Made by a program: the position numbers and the translations under genes
Notes under the pieces: generated by a model
The model's input: the letters and a program-made list of their open reading frames with translations, nothing else
Told to the model about the DNA's origin: nothing
Database searches by the model: none
Shown here: one piece after another, positions 44,145-55,995 of the stretch
Numbering within the stretch: the stretch's first letter is position 1
Layout of the letters: the number at the start of each line of letters is the position of its first letter
Assembly (NCBI GenBank): GCA_028274465.1
Contig: CM051456.1
Location: forward strand, 126,372,880 to 126,436,879
DNA length: 64,000 nt
Direction of reading: 5' to 3'
Source of the DNA: Plantago ovata
Lineage: Eukaryota > Streptophyta > Magnoliopsida > Lamiales > Plantaginaceae

Positions 44145-45520
44145 TTACTGCTGAACTTGAAACTGCTTCAGCAGCTGCAGTGACTGACGATAGAGATTGA
44201 GGTCCATTCCATCAACATTTCTACCCACACGCGCCTTCAGAATCGCCTGAGATGATCAGAAATATTTCAATCCTTTCCATAATTACAGATGGTGTGATTG
44301 CTCTAAATGTTTGCGCTTATGATAAATTAGTACCCCCAATAAAAAAACTACTACGAACTACTATTCAGCATACCCCCTTTCTTACAGATTAGAAAGCAAT
44401 TTCAGGATGAAAATTGATGTTAACTCAATGGCATTATCAAGTTCCAACGTGATTTCATCAAAACCGGCTGGGGTTAAATTTTAACATGTAAAAGTAAGGC
44501 TACTCAAACCGGTTCCCCCAAACTTGAAACTTGATGACTAAACTAGTATCGCACAAAATGGACTTGAAGGCAAATGCATACCAGTGAGTACAAGGCCGCT
44601 GTTCATATGATAAAATACGATATCATAAGAGCAGACATAACCCAGTCACTAATAGTGGTTCATACTTCAAACCAACATCACCAAAGATTCATTATATCAG
44701 CTAAAAAGCTAACAGGTCCTAGTCCTAGTACACTAACAGTTGCCAGTCATAAGAAAGTCGTATACCTCATTATTAGGCTCAATATGCAATTCCCCAATGA
44801 ATTGATACAAAGACCCTGAGCGAAGACTGAGCTTCAAGTGCTGAGTATCCACTTTTAAGCTAGAACCTTCATCAACAATCACAGCAATAGACATCTCCAC
44901 ATCATACTCTTGCAGCCTAATCGAAACATAAAGTGTAAACTTAAACTCAAACATACTAAAGCTCTGAAAGAACAAGGCGAGCAGATAACTACTAACTAAT
45001 CAAAAGTTTAAGAAACACATAAACCACAACTCTTCAAGGCGTTCTGTGTGCAAATTTCGAGCCGTAACCGGTAAAGTGAGTAGATTAAAATGACAGTTAC
45101 ATGGATGCCAGGCCCAGATAAAGAAATTAGTATTGCAAGAACTAAACCAAACAAATTACTAATCTTAAATTCATCATCATGGTAATGTTAATATACATGA
45201 TCATTTCGAAAGTTCAATAGGCCAAAACTCGAAGAATCTTAAATATTACCAAATGTGATTATGTGAATACCTAAGACCCAAGATTGGCAACATTGGGCAT
45301 TTGGGGCATAAAAAAGAAACGGAAAATAATGATTTACACAGTTATCTAGAACCTCCCAATTATACAGACGTGAAGCATTTGAAAGAAGCAGAATCAAGAA
45401 AAGAACAACTCACTTTCCAGTAACTCTGAAAGAGGAACCATCTCTGAAGTTTGGTGAAGAGGGATTTAGTTCTTGCAGAGTAACCAGTGCACCGGAACTT
45501 ACAGTTGCAGATGTGGCCAT
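44145..45520 (-). CDS. TEN1: CST telomere complex subunit TEN1
   Basis: Three short exons on the minus strand: 45520-45414, 44916-44766 and 44246-44145. They join in frame to 119 residues, the normal TEN1 size. The protein is a single OB fold: SGALVTLQELNPSSPNF, FRVTGKLQEYDVE, LKVDTQHLKL, GSLYQFIGELHI, and the highly conserved end LKARVGRNVDGMDLNLYRQS. TEN1 partners CTC1 and STN1 on the telomeric G-overhang and protects chromosome ends; loss causes meristem disorganisation in Arabidopsis (established knowledge). Directly after the stop codon, AACATCTGAAGCAGTTTCAAG repeats coding sequence from just before it, a local tandem duplication. Introns are 497 and 519 bp. Confidence 0.93.
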
Positions 45521-45660
45521 TCAGCTTCTCTTCTCCTTTTACTGGAACGAAATTGTGCGATTGATTTGATGATGGCAAGGCAATTTGGAATCAATCAATA
45601 TGAGCACGTAGGGTTTTCAAGCGCGGAAGAAAATGGCGCGGGTTGTAGAAAATAGAGATG

Positions 45661-46600
45661 GATGACCCGGCAAACTCATTGTTCGGATTGGATTGTTTTT
45701 GGAAATTATTTTTATTTCGGCTCGATTTCATATAGGTTGGACTCGGGTTCTGAACTTCAGATTTCAGACTACATAATTCATTTGCATCTGGTCATTTCGA
45801 ATCGGATACTGTGTGATGGTTAAATTTATTGGTTGACCTCAAGTTGAGCTGGTAGGGGTGTTAGGGAATCTAACATGATTGTAAGTGGTTTATGAAAAAG
45901 CTTGGTTAAAACTTTGACCAAGCTTGAGATGGTCAATGCGAGCACGATTATCTCATTCAAGCTTAAATCGAGCACCTTGGAAATACTATGATTTAGACTC
46001 ACAAGCAGCTCGCGAGCAATAAGTAAATAAGTAATTTCATAAATATTTATAATTTTATATATTAAAATAGAAAAAAAATACAATATGAACCTAAATCTCA
46101 TGCCAACCCTTTAATTTTCTCTTTTTGGCATGATTGTGTAGAGTTCATATTCGAGTTGTAACGAGTCAAATTTTTTGAGCAACTCACAATCAATTCGATC
46201 ATAAGATCGATTTCGTATTCATCATCGATCACGAGCAGATTGAAAATTTTGACGATCGATCAAGGATCGACATAATCAAATCTCAAATCGAATCAACTCG
46301 TTATCTCATTGATAATCCGGGCCAAAGTTAATTTAGTTGACCATTACATAACATTGGGCCCATAAGTTTTGAGATGGACATAGTCGGCCCAATCCGCAGC
46401 CCATGAGGTTTAAGTATGAAAATTAGGACACACGATTCCCATTTCCTAGGAGAATTAGTACTACACGGAAGTCAATAAAACAATGCGTGTAAAATTTTCC
46501 TTCCACAAATTTTCAATTCTCATACTTGTCGTTATTATTATTCCCTGAAAAATCTCTCAAAATTTCCCAATTCGCCAAGCTCAAACCCTAAATCAACCAA
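45661..46600. other. Bidirectional intergenic region, TEN1 and glycine-rich protein genes
   Basis: The two genes are divergent. The A/T-rich spacer should hold both promoters. No ORF or clear repeat was recognised. Confidence 0.4.
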
Positions 46601-46607
46601 ATTCGCC

Positions 46608-47180
46608 ATGGAAATTTCTCTCATCTCCGATCCGATCTCATCGATCGTCTCCTCCGGCCAATCGCTAGGCCTATCGAACCTCCTCCTGAAACGCTCTCAC
46701 AATGTTTTCTCTCTGTCGGACGATCAATCACATTCGCAGCCGCTTTTCCACGTCTCCGCCGCGTCTCGGCCGCCGACGAAGACACTGACCAGGCCGCGCC
46801 TCCGAGCTTCCCGCCGCGTTAGGCGGAAAACTTCATCTGAAGACGACGGCGATGAGAGTAATTATTATAGCAATAGGTTATTTGGTTTCACTGGTGGCGA
46901 TTTTGGTAGTTTCGGTGACGGATATTTCGGTAATGGTGGTGGTGGTGGAGGTGGTGGTGGTGGAGGATGGAATTCAGGTGGTGGTGGATATGGCGGATCG
47001 AGCTGGGAAGAGTCTTCAGATAATACAGTGTCTGATCCAGCATTCGATTTCGTTTATATGGTGTTGTGCTGCATTGCGCTCTCGAATTGCTTGCTTTTCT
47101 CGTTGAAGAAGGCGGTGGTGAGGATTGTCGGCGATCGTGGTGATAAGGTTGCTCTGCAGCTTACGACGACTGTTTGCTGA
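46608..47180 (+). CDS. Glycine-rich, probably plastid-targeted membrane protein
   Basis: Intronless, 190 residues, start context GCCATGG. The first 70 residues are rich in Ser, Arg and Pro with few acids, like a transit peptide. Then come an acidic patch (SSEDDGDES), a Gly-rich tract (about 97-132, including 11 consecutive Gly) and a hydrophobic segment FDFVYMVLCCIALSNCLLFSL (about 145-165). A basic end follows (KKAVVRIVGDRGDKVALQL). It resembles small chloroplast glycine-rich proteins of unknown function. No enzymatic motif is visible, and plastid targeting is inference. Confidence 0.85.
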   Translation: MEISLISDPISSIVSSGQSLGLSNLLLKRSHNVFSLSDDQSHSQPLFHVSAASRPPTKTLTRPRLRASRRVRRKTSSEDDGDESNYYSNRLFGFTGGDFGSFGDGYFGNGGGGGGGGGGGWNSGGGGYGGSSWEESSDNTVSDPAFDFVYMVLCCIALSNCLLFSLKKAVVRIVGDRGDKVALQLTTTVC

Positions 47181-47455
47181 CTGGTAATGCACTGATCCAG
47201 TATTCCTGTTTCCTTTGAATAACTTGCTAGTATGCATTGCTATTCAGGATGTGGTGTAAATTGGTTTATGTAAATATTTATTCATTGGATTCAGAATCTA
47301 GTTGGCTTGTATATTTCTTTTGTATATATATGCAATCTGTTTGCTTCTTCAACAGTCTGTTTTGGTTAAATGCTCCCCGTTGGTCTGTTTAAATTGTACT
47401 CGAATTTATAAGGCAGGAGTCAGGTTTCACCAATAGGATCTTCTCTAGCTTAACT

Positions 47456-47520
47456 TAGACTTTCAAGTTGGAATGTGAGTAACTTAATTCCCGATACTCA
47501 CATTCCAACTTGAAAGTCTA
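47456..47520. repeat. Perfect 26-bp hairpin
   Basis: 47456-47481 and 47495-47520 are perfect reverse complements separated by a 13-nt loop. Located in the 3' flank of the glycine-rich protein gene. Could be a terminator-like or small-RNA-producing foldback, or a MITE remnant. Confidence 0.9.
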
Positions 47521-48240
47521 CTACCGTAGCTAAAATCACATCAAGATGTTCTAATTGCACACGGACTAAAAAAGTTGCTCGCCTCTAATCAAGTGATATT
47601 GCTTGCAGATTTCCTGATATATCATCCTTTATAGTAAAATTCATACTATGTCATGCTATATCATCATTTAGGAAAAAGGTGCTTGCCTCCAATCAGGTGA
47701 CCTTTTGATGGAGGGATTGTGAACTTGATCCCTAGTGCATTAGGTGTAGCATCTGTTTCGAGCACTTCTTGTGCTTGACCCCCCCAGTATCTGGGGTATT
47801 GGTTTTGTATTTGGCATGTATGCAGCAGAATCCTGAGACTTGACCGAATACAGCTAAAGTATCATGTGATATCAGGCATTAAGTTATTTAGAATATAACT
47901 TGAAAGATGAAGCGCCACTGCCTTAGCTGAAATCACTTAAGAAATTTCAGTTGCACGAGAACTAAGAAAAAGAAAAAGGTATTCACCTCCACTCAGTTGA
48001 TATGCCATATGTAGTTGTCAGGTAAATCAATTATATGGAATTTAATTCAACAAATTATCATTTGTATGGAGTCAAATTCATATAACTTCTACTGACGGAG
48101 ATTTTGATGCTTGTGTTGACGCATCAGGTGTAGTATGTTGTGTTATAAGAGACTTGTGCTTGCCCTCTAGTCAGGTATTGGTTTGTTATGGTCTGTATAT
48201 GATATGTTAGCTAGCAGAATCATTTATTATTCAGATAGCA
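47511..48240. repeat. Diverged tandem duplication of about 385 bp
   Basis: Unit one (from about 47511) and unit two (from about 47898) share CTTGAAAG..C.TAGCT.AAATCAC, GTTGCACG.GAACTAA-type and GCTTGCC..C.A.TCAGGT.A segments in the same order. Non-coding. Probably an old duplication in the 3' flank. Confidence 0.5.
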
Positions 48241-49730
48241 TTAGGAGAACTGCGTAAAGTTAAGCTTCCACCTCAACACCTACACATTTGACTATCTATG
48301 TCAGGAGCAGAATTTCTGTAGTTATCTGTTTGTTACTGTGTTATATATTATGCTGCGGGGTAAAACTCATTGTTTCTCCTAGTAAGGTCTGGTGTTGAGA
48401 GCTTAGAGTGTCATTTCCAGCTCATGCATACAGTATATGTCGATTCTTTGGGGTTATGTTTATATCGGCTTTAATATTTCTTGCATAACATATATCTTCA
48501 ACCGAGTGATACTACGCATGGACACTCGAACCTGCCAGTGCAAATCTGAAGATGTTAAATGCATCAAAACTATTATTGTGTTATGTTGGTTCTGATCTGA
48601 CTTCTGAATACATTAACTGTTGTTTCTTTCTTGTTGTCCTTTTGGAGTTGGGGTGTTGATGGGCTCATTGTATATACTTCCTCCGTCCCAAATCAGTTGC
48701 ACAATATGATTTTGGGCAAAAAAAAAAAAAAAAAGGAGAAGAGTTAAATATTGAGTTCTATTGATAGTGGAGATTGATTTTACATTATTGGGAATTTGTG
48801 GCCACTCAAATGTGTTGATGGGATATAAAATTATTATTAACATGTCCAAATATGGCAAATAAATGAATTTGTATAGTATAGTATATGATGTAGAACTACT
48901 GTTGTTATTATGTACAGCAGTCAGCACTCTTTGCTATATCAGTGTTCAGCACTCTGGTATATAGTATATGATGTGTTCGGTGCAGAAATATTGTTGTTAT
49001 TATGTTCAGCACTCTTGGCTACATTAGTGTTCAGCACTCTTGGCTATATCAGGTTGTCCGTTCGGACATGAATAAATTTTGGACTCGAACTGCTCCCAGT
49101 TGTTTGTTGTTTTCAGTTTACCCATACCGCCCCATACCTATGGTGCAACTTGAGCTTCGAGATATCAAATGGACTGTATCTATAGTACTGGTCCTGTGAA
49201 TGGTTGTTGTGTTTGTTACTATAGTAGGTTTGGGGAGTAGAAGAATATTGTTTCTTTTAATTAAGGTCTGGTAATGAGCAAGTTTACTAGAGAATCCTGT
49301 AGTGTGAAATTCAACTATTTCGGCTTTCTTTTATTGGGATGTAATATTGGTGTTAAACCAGCCAAGTTTACATAAACTTGAGTTGGAGTTTGATCTGACT
49401 GTGTCGAGCTCGTTAAAGAAACGAGCCTAAAAGTCAAATTCGGAATGGGTTGACACAGTTCTTGAGAATAAAGAATGGTGCTTGATTTATGGGGCTGATG
49501 GCAATGAAGATTACATGAACTTGATTTACAAAATTTAAATAGTGGTCCCACTTAGATTGTGATTTGTCCACTTAATTGAAAGGTTCATGTATCTTCCCGA
49601 GATTAGTAGCACTCATGACTCAACCTCGTACTATTAGCATAATTCCAAATGACTACTTGGAAATTGATTAATTGTGTTTGGTATCTTTATATTCTATCGT
49701 ACCAATTCTTTATTAGTGATATAGTAGTAA
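48241..49730. other. Gene-free, with small tandem repeats
   Basis: 48681-48745 holds one Stowaway-like end (TTCCTCCGTCCCAAATCAG) next to a poly-A run. 48898-49050 holds about five diverged copies of TGTTCAGCACTCTTGGCTA. No gene supported. Confidence 0.5.
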
Positions 49731-49733
49731 TAA

Positions 49734-49906
49734 GTCTATCTTATCTTCGTCTTAAAATTAAAGTTTATTATTTTAAGTTCAGATCAGTTTACATCAGTTC
49801 ATATGTATTATATGTATTAACTTCAATTCAGATTTGCTTAATAGTATTTTATACTACAAATAAGTTCAGCTCAAATTAGTTCAGTTCATACGAAGAGAAC
49901 AAAGCT
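49734..49906. mobile_element. Tourist-like MITE, copy 2
   Basis: The reverse complement begins GCTTTGTTCTCTTCGTATGAAC and runs collinear with 30227-30434, including GTA.AAAATACTATTA.CCAAATCT and repeated TGAACTGA motifs. Opposite orientation to copy 1, with TAA-type flanks. Shorter, about 173 bp. Confidence 0.7.
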
Positions 49907-50211
49907 TAAATACTCTATCCGTCCCGATGATTATGACTGCGTTTGATTTTTTACTGTTTTTAATGAATGGTTTTGTTTGATAATATTATATTAATATTGT
50001 ATGTAAATGTGGGGTAGTTGATTAAAATAGTGTGGGATATAAGTGAATATAAAGATGTGTAAAAGTGAGATCTACAATTAAAATAATATAGATGGAATGT
50101 AGGGTAATTTCCAAAAATTTAATCGTAAAGAATTGATTGGGACGTATAAAAAAAGTACGTAAAAAATTGATTGAGACAGATGAGTATGACTTTCATTCCA
50201 TGTTCACTTTT

Positions 50212-50384
50212 TTCGTTTTTTTTTTTTTTTTTTTTTAGTCAATTATTACAACTATTTTTACAATGTTTATGTAACAAACATAGTACACCACCTAAATTAA
50301 ATTATGTCTTTGCCATACATTGAACTTACACTTCTTCTTCATAAATTCAACTGACTTCCACTTTATCACCTTATAACTCCTGTT
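50212..50384 (-). mobile_element. tRNA-derived SINE, diverged copy
   Basis: On the minus strand it follows the 35887 copy: GTTATAAGGTG at the 5' end, a degraded B box (AAGTTCAATG), TTAGGTGGTGTA, and the tail AAATAGTTGTAATAATTGACT plus a long poly(A). Flanks TGTTCACTTTT and TGTTCTTTT suggest a decayed target duplication. Confidence 0.7.
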
Positions 50385-50394
50385 TGTTCTTTTC

Positions 50395-51825
50395 TAACGT
50401 GTTCGCTCCGCACCTGTTAAAATTTAACATCCATATATTCTTCATCCCATTAGAAATTTAACATTGCATAAGTGACAACATTTTATTATTTATTCTATAA
50501 CTACGTTACCTTTGACCCAACTCATATAACTAATTATCTAAAAAAAAACTCATATCACTAATTATCTCATCTATTCTATTTACTTTTCATTGTATATACT
50601 TATCTCATCTTTTATCATGTTAACTTTGTAATGGAACCGAGCGTGTACATTTCATACTACTTGGCTTGCCTACCCCAGTTACCTTAAGTTGGTGTACTGT
50701 TCACGTTATCTTATGTCAACTTTACATGAGTTTTGAGTTTTGTGTAAAACTAGTGGTCTTGTAACAACTTTGGGAGTTGCTTCGTTTTTTGTTTCACTGA
50801 TAATTGTGAGTTGGCCCCTTGTGAGTTTTGGTAAGATTACAGTGGTAGGCAATTGATTCAGTTCACTAATAAATTTATTTATTTCTCATCATAGAAAAAA
50901 TGTCAAAAATATCATGTGAACTAATTTTGTGAAAAATATTTTACATTGCCTTTTAAAATTAATTTCACCCGAATACTGACGTACAGTATGTCAATATATT
51001 AGTTTCTTCTAAATACGTAATGTGTATTCATCGCAACTTGTTAAAATTCAATTTAGTTTTCAAACTATTACATCAACTCGTATATAATTTAAAACCAATG
51101 TTCAATTAATTAAAAGTCACTATGAATTCTCAACGTAATTCAAAAAATAAATTAAAATTTTGAAGTGGTTGGTAAATACATATATATATATATCAATCAA
51201 CAAATTGTATTAATGAGAGCCTCCCACATACAGAGTACCTGCACACAAATGGCACAAATATTTTATTTTGTATATTATTATAATCATTATACAAATTGTC
51301 ACTCCATTCTTCTATAATCAAAAGAAACTTGCAGTTAGTTTATTGTTCTATTCTTTCCAGAGTCTTCGATTGACTCCAATCATGCATTTATTCAGTATGA
51401 CGTATACTAGCTTCCTACACCCGTCGTTGGCCGTGTTCTGTACGACAGTATAAATTGAGCAATGAGCTATAGAGTACGAACCGGCCAGGTGCAGGTTCTA
51501 TCCCGATCGACGATTGTTATAAATTAATCATGTATCGACTATCGAGTGTCTAGCTGGGTTGGCTGTCACCCGTTTACAAGACTAGTTGCGAGGAAGTTGA
51601 ATATCGAGTAATGGTTGATCTATACATGCAGGTTCTCGTCCCTGTTTATGATCAATAACTTAACATGCATTATTATTGTGAAGAATTTGTCGTAATATAA
51701 GATATGGCATTTCTTGATAATTCATGGAAATCTAAATTAAAGTTTTACTACAAGTGTACATATCTTGTCGTCGTGCTCAACTAACCTTTCACTAATTAAA
51801 CTATAGTATGAGATTAATGTCCATT
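50395..51825. other. Gene-free, nothing recognised
   Basis: A/T-rich DNA. CAGGTTCTATCCC near 51490 resembles a lone pol III B box, without a convincing A box. Confidence 0.4.
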
Positions 51826-51829
51826 TATA

Positions 51830-51995
51830 CTCCCTCCGTCCCACTCTTAATGTCACGTTTGGCCTTTTAAGTTAAATTTGATCCTGAAAACTATTGATAA
51901 AATTATATTAAAAAACTTTATGAAGTATACTTTTATAATATACATAGACATTGATAAATTAAATTAAACCACACATTAATAATAGAGGGAGGGAG
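51830..51995. mobile_element. Stowaway MITE
   Basis: Canonical CTCCCTCCGTCCC left end and GAGGGAGGGAG right end, each flanked by TA (51828-51829 and 51996-51997). 166 bp of A/T-rich non-coding DNA: Tc1/mariner-derived MITE. Confidence 0.9.
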
Positions 51996-51999
51996 TATA

Positions 52000-53260
52000 T
52001 GCTATTTATGTCCATCATCGAAAGGGCAATACTGTAATTATCGAATATGAAGGCAAAAATATTTAAGTGCAAACCTCCATAATTAACGATAACCATCCCT
52101 TATTGCAGATAATCAGTAAGCCCCTTCAAGTATACTCACAAATATCTCATATCTAAACCTTATTTTATTCGTATAATGATTAGCTTTTCTGAATTTATTA
52201 TAAACTCCCCAAAAAGTAAGAAATTGAGATCATCAATATTCATATGAACACCCAGGGTTGAAATTATCCATAGTTAATGAGTGATTTGTGTTTCTTGGCA
52301 TAAAAAGAGTTATTTTGTAAGTATTTCATTAATTGTCAAATAACACCACTATTAAATTGTAATATCAGAATATTTTTTTTATATATTATTTTTTTGCATG
52401 AAACTGTTAAGGATAAAATAGTACACATTTGAACATAAGTAAGCTAAGTTTCCTAGCGTTAATTGTATGTATACTCTGAAAGTCTGAACGAATTAAGGTG
52501 CAAGTTGCATGTAGTACGTATGGAAGTCATCCGAAAGACTATGCGAGCTGACAAAACGGAGCACCGGCCTTTTAAAAATGTGCCAAACGTGTTGCCAGGA
52601 GGAGACCTTCCAAGGAGTCCTCTGGTAGAGAGACCTTCCAAGGATCTCCACAGAGAAGACTTGCTCGCGAGCAAGGACCTTTGAGGGTAAGGCCCCTCGT
52701 AGCTCGTAGGGAACAATCTTTCAGGGAGTGGAGTTTGAATTTACCAAAAGGTTCATTCATTAAGGTACGTATTTAGTGAAGCTCCAATCTTACTATAAAT
52801 GATCCTCGGTGGACACAGTCTTCAAGCCATCCTTAAGTCATCATCACCCAACTTGTCCAGGGCAAGTCGGTTTAAAATGTTTAACCCATCCATGTTCATC
52901 TCATCCGCAAGACCCCACAAGTAAAAAAATAACATATCGTATCGGTAATATTCTAAAAACAACTTTTTTGCATTTCAACTATAATAATTCCCGACGAATC
53001 GATTAATTCCTATTGATAATACTAATTCTTGAATCTATTAAAATGAAAAATCAAATATGAAATTAAACTTAAGAAAAAAACTGGAAACATTATTATTGAG
53101 TAAAAACTAAAAACACAAACCCAAACAAACAGCAAGTATAATTTATAGTAGTAACTCCAGTATCATATTCTTAATTATTATCAGTAAAAAATAAAAGTAA
53201 AACACAACATTTTTTTCACATACATAACAAAAAAAAAAAAGAAAAAAAAAGGTGCAGGGT
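52000..53260. other. Gene-free; short GC-richer island near 52.5-52.75 kb
   Basis: The GC-richer island at about 52,490-52,760 repeats GAGACCTTCCAAGGA twice and may be a retroelement remnant. No protein motif recognised. Confidence 0.4.
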
Positions 53261-53273
53261 CAAATTATTAAAT

Positions 53274-54042
53274 TCAGAAAAACAAGCCCTGATGCTGCTG
53301 AGTAGCCGCAAACTCTTCCATCATCCACAGGTCGAGCGAGTCATCATTCGCCGGCTCACCAAACCCCAACTCAGCCGCCGCCGGTTCCAGACCTAGAAAG
53401 CTCTCCAAGCTGGACAGCTCATCCTTCATCACCCGATCCACACTACTCTCACAGCTCGTCTCCGTAACCGGACTCATCTCCTCCTCCGCCGCCGCCACGC
53501 ACCGCCTCTTGGGCGGCGAAGTCTCATCTTCTGGAAAATTGAGCTTAGCCTTGTCCCCACGGATTCGCTTGGCGGCTTCGTCGTAAGCTCTAGCTGCTAG
53601 CTCAGCCGTGTCGAAGGTACCGAGCCACACTCTGGCCCCTTTAGTCGGGTCACGAATTTCAGCCGCCCATTTTCCCCATGGCCTCTGCCTTATTCCTCTG
53701 TACTTGTTTTTCCTTTGCCTCTTCTCTTCCTTTTCACCCTTCTTCCCTATAGAAAGTCAAAGTTATATAATTGACCTTTGTAAATTTGATTCTAAATTAT
53801 ATCGTAAGTTCGTAACTAAATTATATCCGAATCAATCAAGTTGTGACTTGTGAGTAAGAAAAAAGGCTGACGGACTGACCTTTAGATTTTGGGCCGGGCT
53901 TGGAGTCGGAGGGATCATCGGGCTGGGCCTTGAAGCCCCAGAAATGAGAGATGGTGTCAAGCTCAGCCCAGAGTTCTTGAGTGGTTAACTTGCCCTTCTT
54001 GTTGATGATAGGCTCATCAGAAATTATTGCTCCTCCACACAT
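53274..54042 (-). CDS. Group VII ethylene response factor (AP2/ERF, oxygen-sensing N-degron)
   Basis: Two exons on the minus strand: 54042-53880 and 53746-53274. They join in frame to 211 residues. The protein begins [10 protein letters not shown], the diagnostic group VII ERF N-terminus. In known family members Met removal exposes Cys2, which is oxidised under normoxia and leads to degradation. Next is [11 protein letters not shown], then a basic [14 protein letters not shown] stretch (likely nuclear signal). A single AP2 domain ([19 protein letters not shown] to KLNFP, residues 70-127) follows. The acidic tail [20 protein letters not shown] resembles the C-terminal activation motif. The AP2-side intron position is typical for the group. 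Nearest relatives are RAP2.3/HRE-like; the exact orthologue is not resolved. Confidence 0.95.
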
Positions 54043-54152
54043 TTTTGTCTTCTGTCAGAACGATTTTTCTTTTTCAGAGACAGTAGCTACTAGCTAGAGA
54101 GAGAAAGAGAGTTTTTTTTTATTTAGAGAGAGGAGAAAATGGATAACCTTTT

Positions 54153-54168
54153 CTCGGTTATATAGGCG
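54153..54168 (-). promoter_or_regulatory. TATA box of the ERF gene
   Basis: CCTATATAACC on the minus strand, about 115 bp before the ATG, followed by a CT-rich leader. Confidence 0.6.
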
Positions 54169-54808
54169 CGACGGTTACGAATTGAAACAAATGGACATAT
54201 GTTAAAGGACAAAATCTGGGCAATTTGATTTCCTTTTGGTTTTTGATGATTTGATCGGACGGTCGAGATTCAGGCACGTAGTCTAATTGTACGAATTTGG
54301 TTTCTCTTTTTTTGTTTTATGATGTTTGCTGATTATGTGACGTGTTGCATGTTAAGTTGGAGTACAAGGCCTAAAGCGTGAGGAGGGGGCGAGATTCTTA
54401 AAGTCCTTTTGACGGAGGGTGGGATGGGAATCGTGATCGTTTACGTGAGTAATCGAGGCCGTTGGATTTCGTAGCTCAGGGTGTAGATTTTGTTGGTATT
54501 TTTAGAAAATTTGAAGGAGATATCATGTTGGGAGTTGGGATGAGATTTGAGGTTACAGATATTATGAATGTAGTCATAAATTTTGAGAAATTTCTTAAAG
54601 TAGATGGAAAAGGGAAAGAAAATTAGGAAATGAATTATTAATTATTATGATGAAATGTTGAAATTAGTTGAAGAAGAGTCCAAACAGAGCCTATGCAGTG
54701 CGGCATCACACGTGAACAGAAATGATAACTGGGAAACAATTAAACAAAACTGCTTTCTGTTACTGCTTCCTTAACCCCTTCTAACACTCAAAGATTCGCG
54801 ATTTCGCT

Positions 54809-54920
54809 TCAATGCTGGTCTCATGAGTAATGCACCTGCCAAGCACAACACCAACAACCTCATCATTAGGCTCACGATGTGTGTGTCTTGTAGGTGCAGT
54901 GGTCATGAAACCAGCATTGA
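54809..54920. ncRNA. MicroRNA-precursor-like foldback (candidate)
   Basis: 54809-54843 and 54887-54920 pair over about 34 nt with roughly six mismatches and one bulge, and a 43-nt loop. The core is CAATGCTGGT..TCATGA..TGCACCT. Size and mismatch pattern resemble a young plant miRNA or inverted-duplication locus. I do not recognise a known miRNA in it, and the strand is not determined. Confidence 0.35.
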
Positions 54921-55020
54921 CACGGCCCTGATTCTTATAGGAAAACTAGTAGCAGTAGTACAAGTTGAAAAAGTAGATTTAAGGATTGACGCATTGTACT
55001 GTACAGTACATTAGATATGT

Positions 55021-55990
55021 TTGTCCAAATATTGGGCTGGGCTTGGAGCGTTACGTTGTGTGTTGGAAATAAGTGGACAACACGCATGCAAATGTCTTGG
55101 TCCAATACAATAACACTCAACATTCTCGAAGTTATTAGGAGGCAAATTATGGGCACTATTTGAACAGAACCAGGCTAGCTTGATGGCTTATACATGCGTG
55201 GAAGATTGTCTTGAAGGAATTTTCCCATTTCTTTTATTTCATTCGACATTTCGGTTAATCTGTTTACCTGTTTCTGAAACTCCTGGAAAATTTCTTGAAA
55301 AATGCTGCACATTTTCTAATTTTACCAAAACCGAAGTTTAGTCCATGCTTAAAAGAGTAAAGGCGAACCAATGACATATATGAACTGTACGTAAGTTTAT
55401 ACGAAGGAGAAATAGTCCTGTGAGATTTTATGGAATAACTGAACTACAGAACTTATGACAGTGAAGGTTACGCTCCTGACGGGATTCTATGTCGTGCACT
55501 AGCTGCACAATCTGTTTCGTAAATCTTCAAAGGAAACCAAACACAAGAGCTATCCTATAGATGACTGGTACGCTCTCGTGCAGATGCAGTCATACTCTTG
55601 GACATGAGGGGTACAATCACAATATTTGCTTGCTTTATACGCGTGCATTTTCTTGATTATCTTGACACATCTTCATAATCGTATGAAATTCAGACTACGC
55701 AGTTGTCTTGTGTGTAATAATTGTTTTGATGATCATGACATTTTATGCCATGTTTAACAAAGTTGTAAGTTACAGGTTCTGTCTATTCACCAGTACTACG
55801 GTTCTCCACTAGGATATGGGGTTGATAATATGACCACATGATCTAGCTAACAAACATGAGGACTAGAAACGGCGAAGTAATTGAGCTAAATCATCCTTCT
55901 GTTACCGGACGAAGAATATATCTAGGCCACACCATAAGTTTATATGATTGTTACACGAGTAGGTTTAATATATCATTGAAACAAGAAAAA
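55021..55990. other. Upstream region of the glycosyltransferase
   Basis: No gene seen. Presumably the UGT promoter. Confidence 0.4.
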
Positions 55991-55995
55991 ACGCA

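Noticed and set aside
52459-52760. Overlapping frames of 60-85 codons on both strands
   Set aside because: The GC-richer island gives open frames in several phases, with no domain and no conserved pattern.
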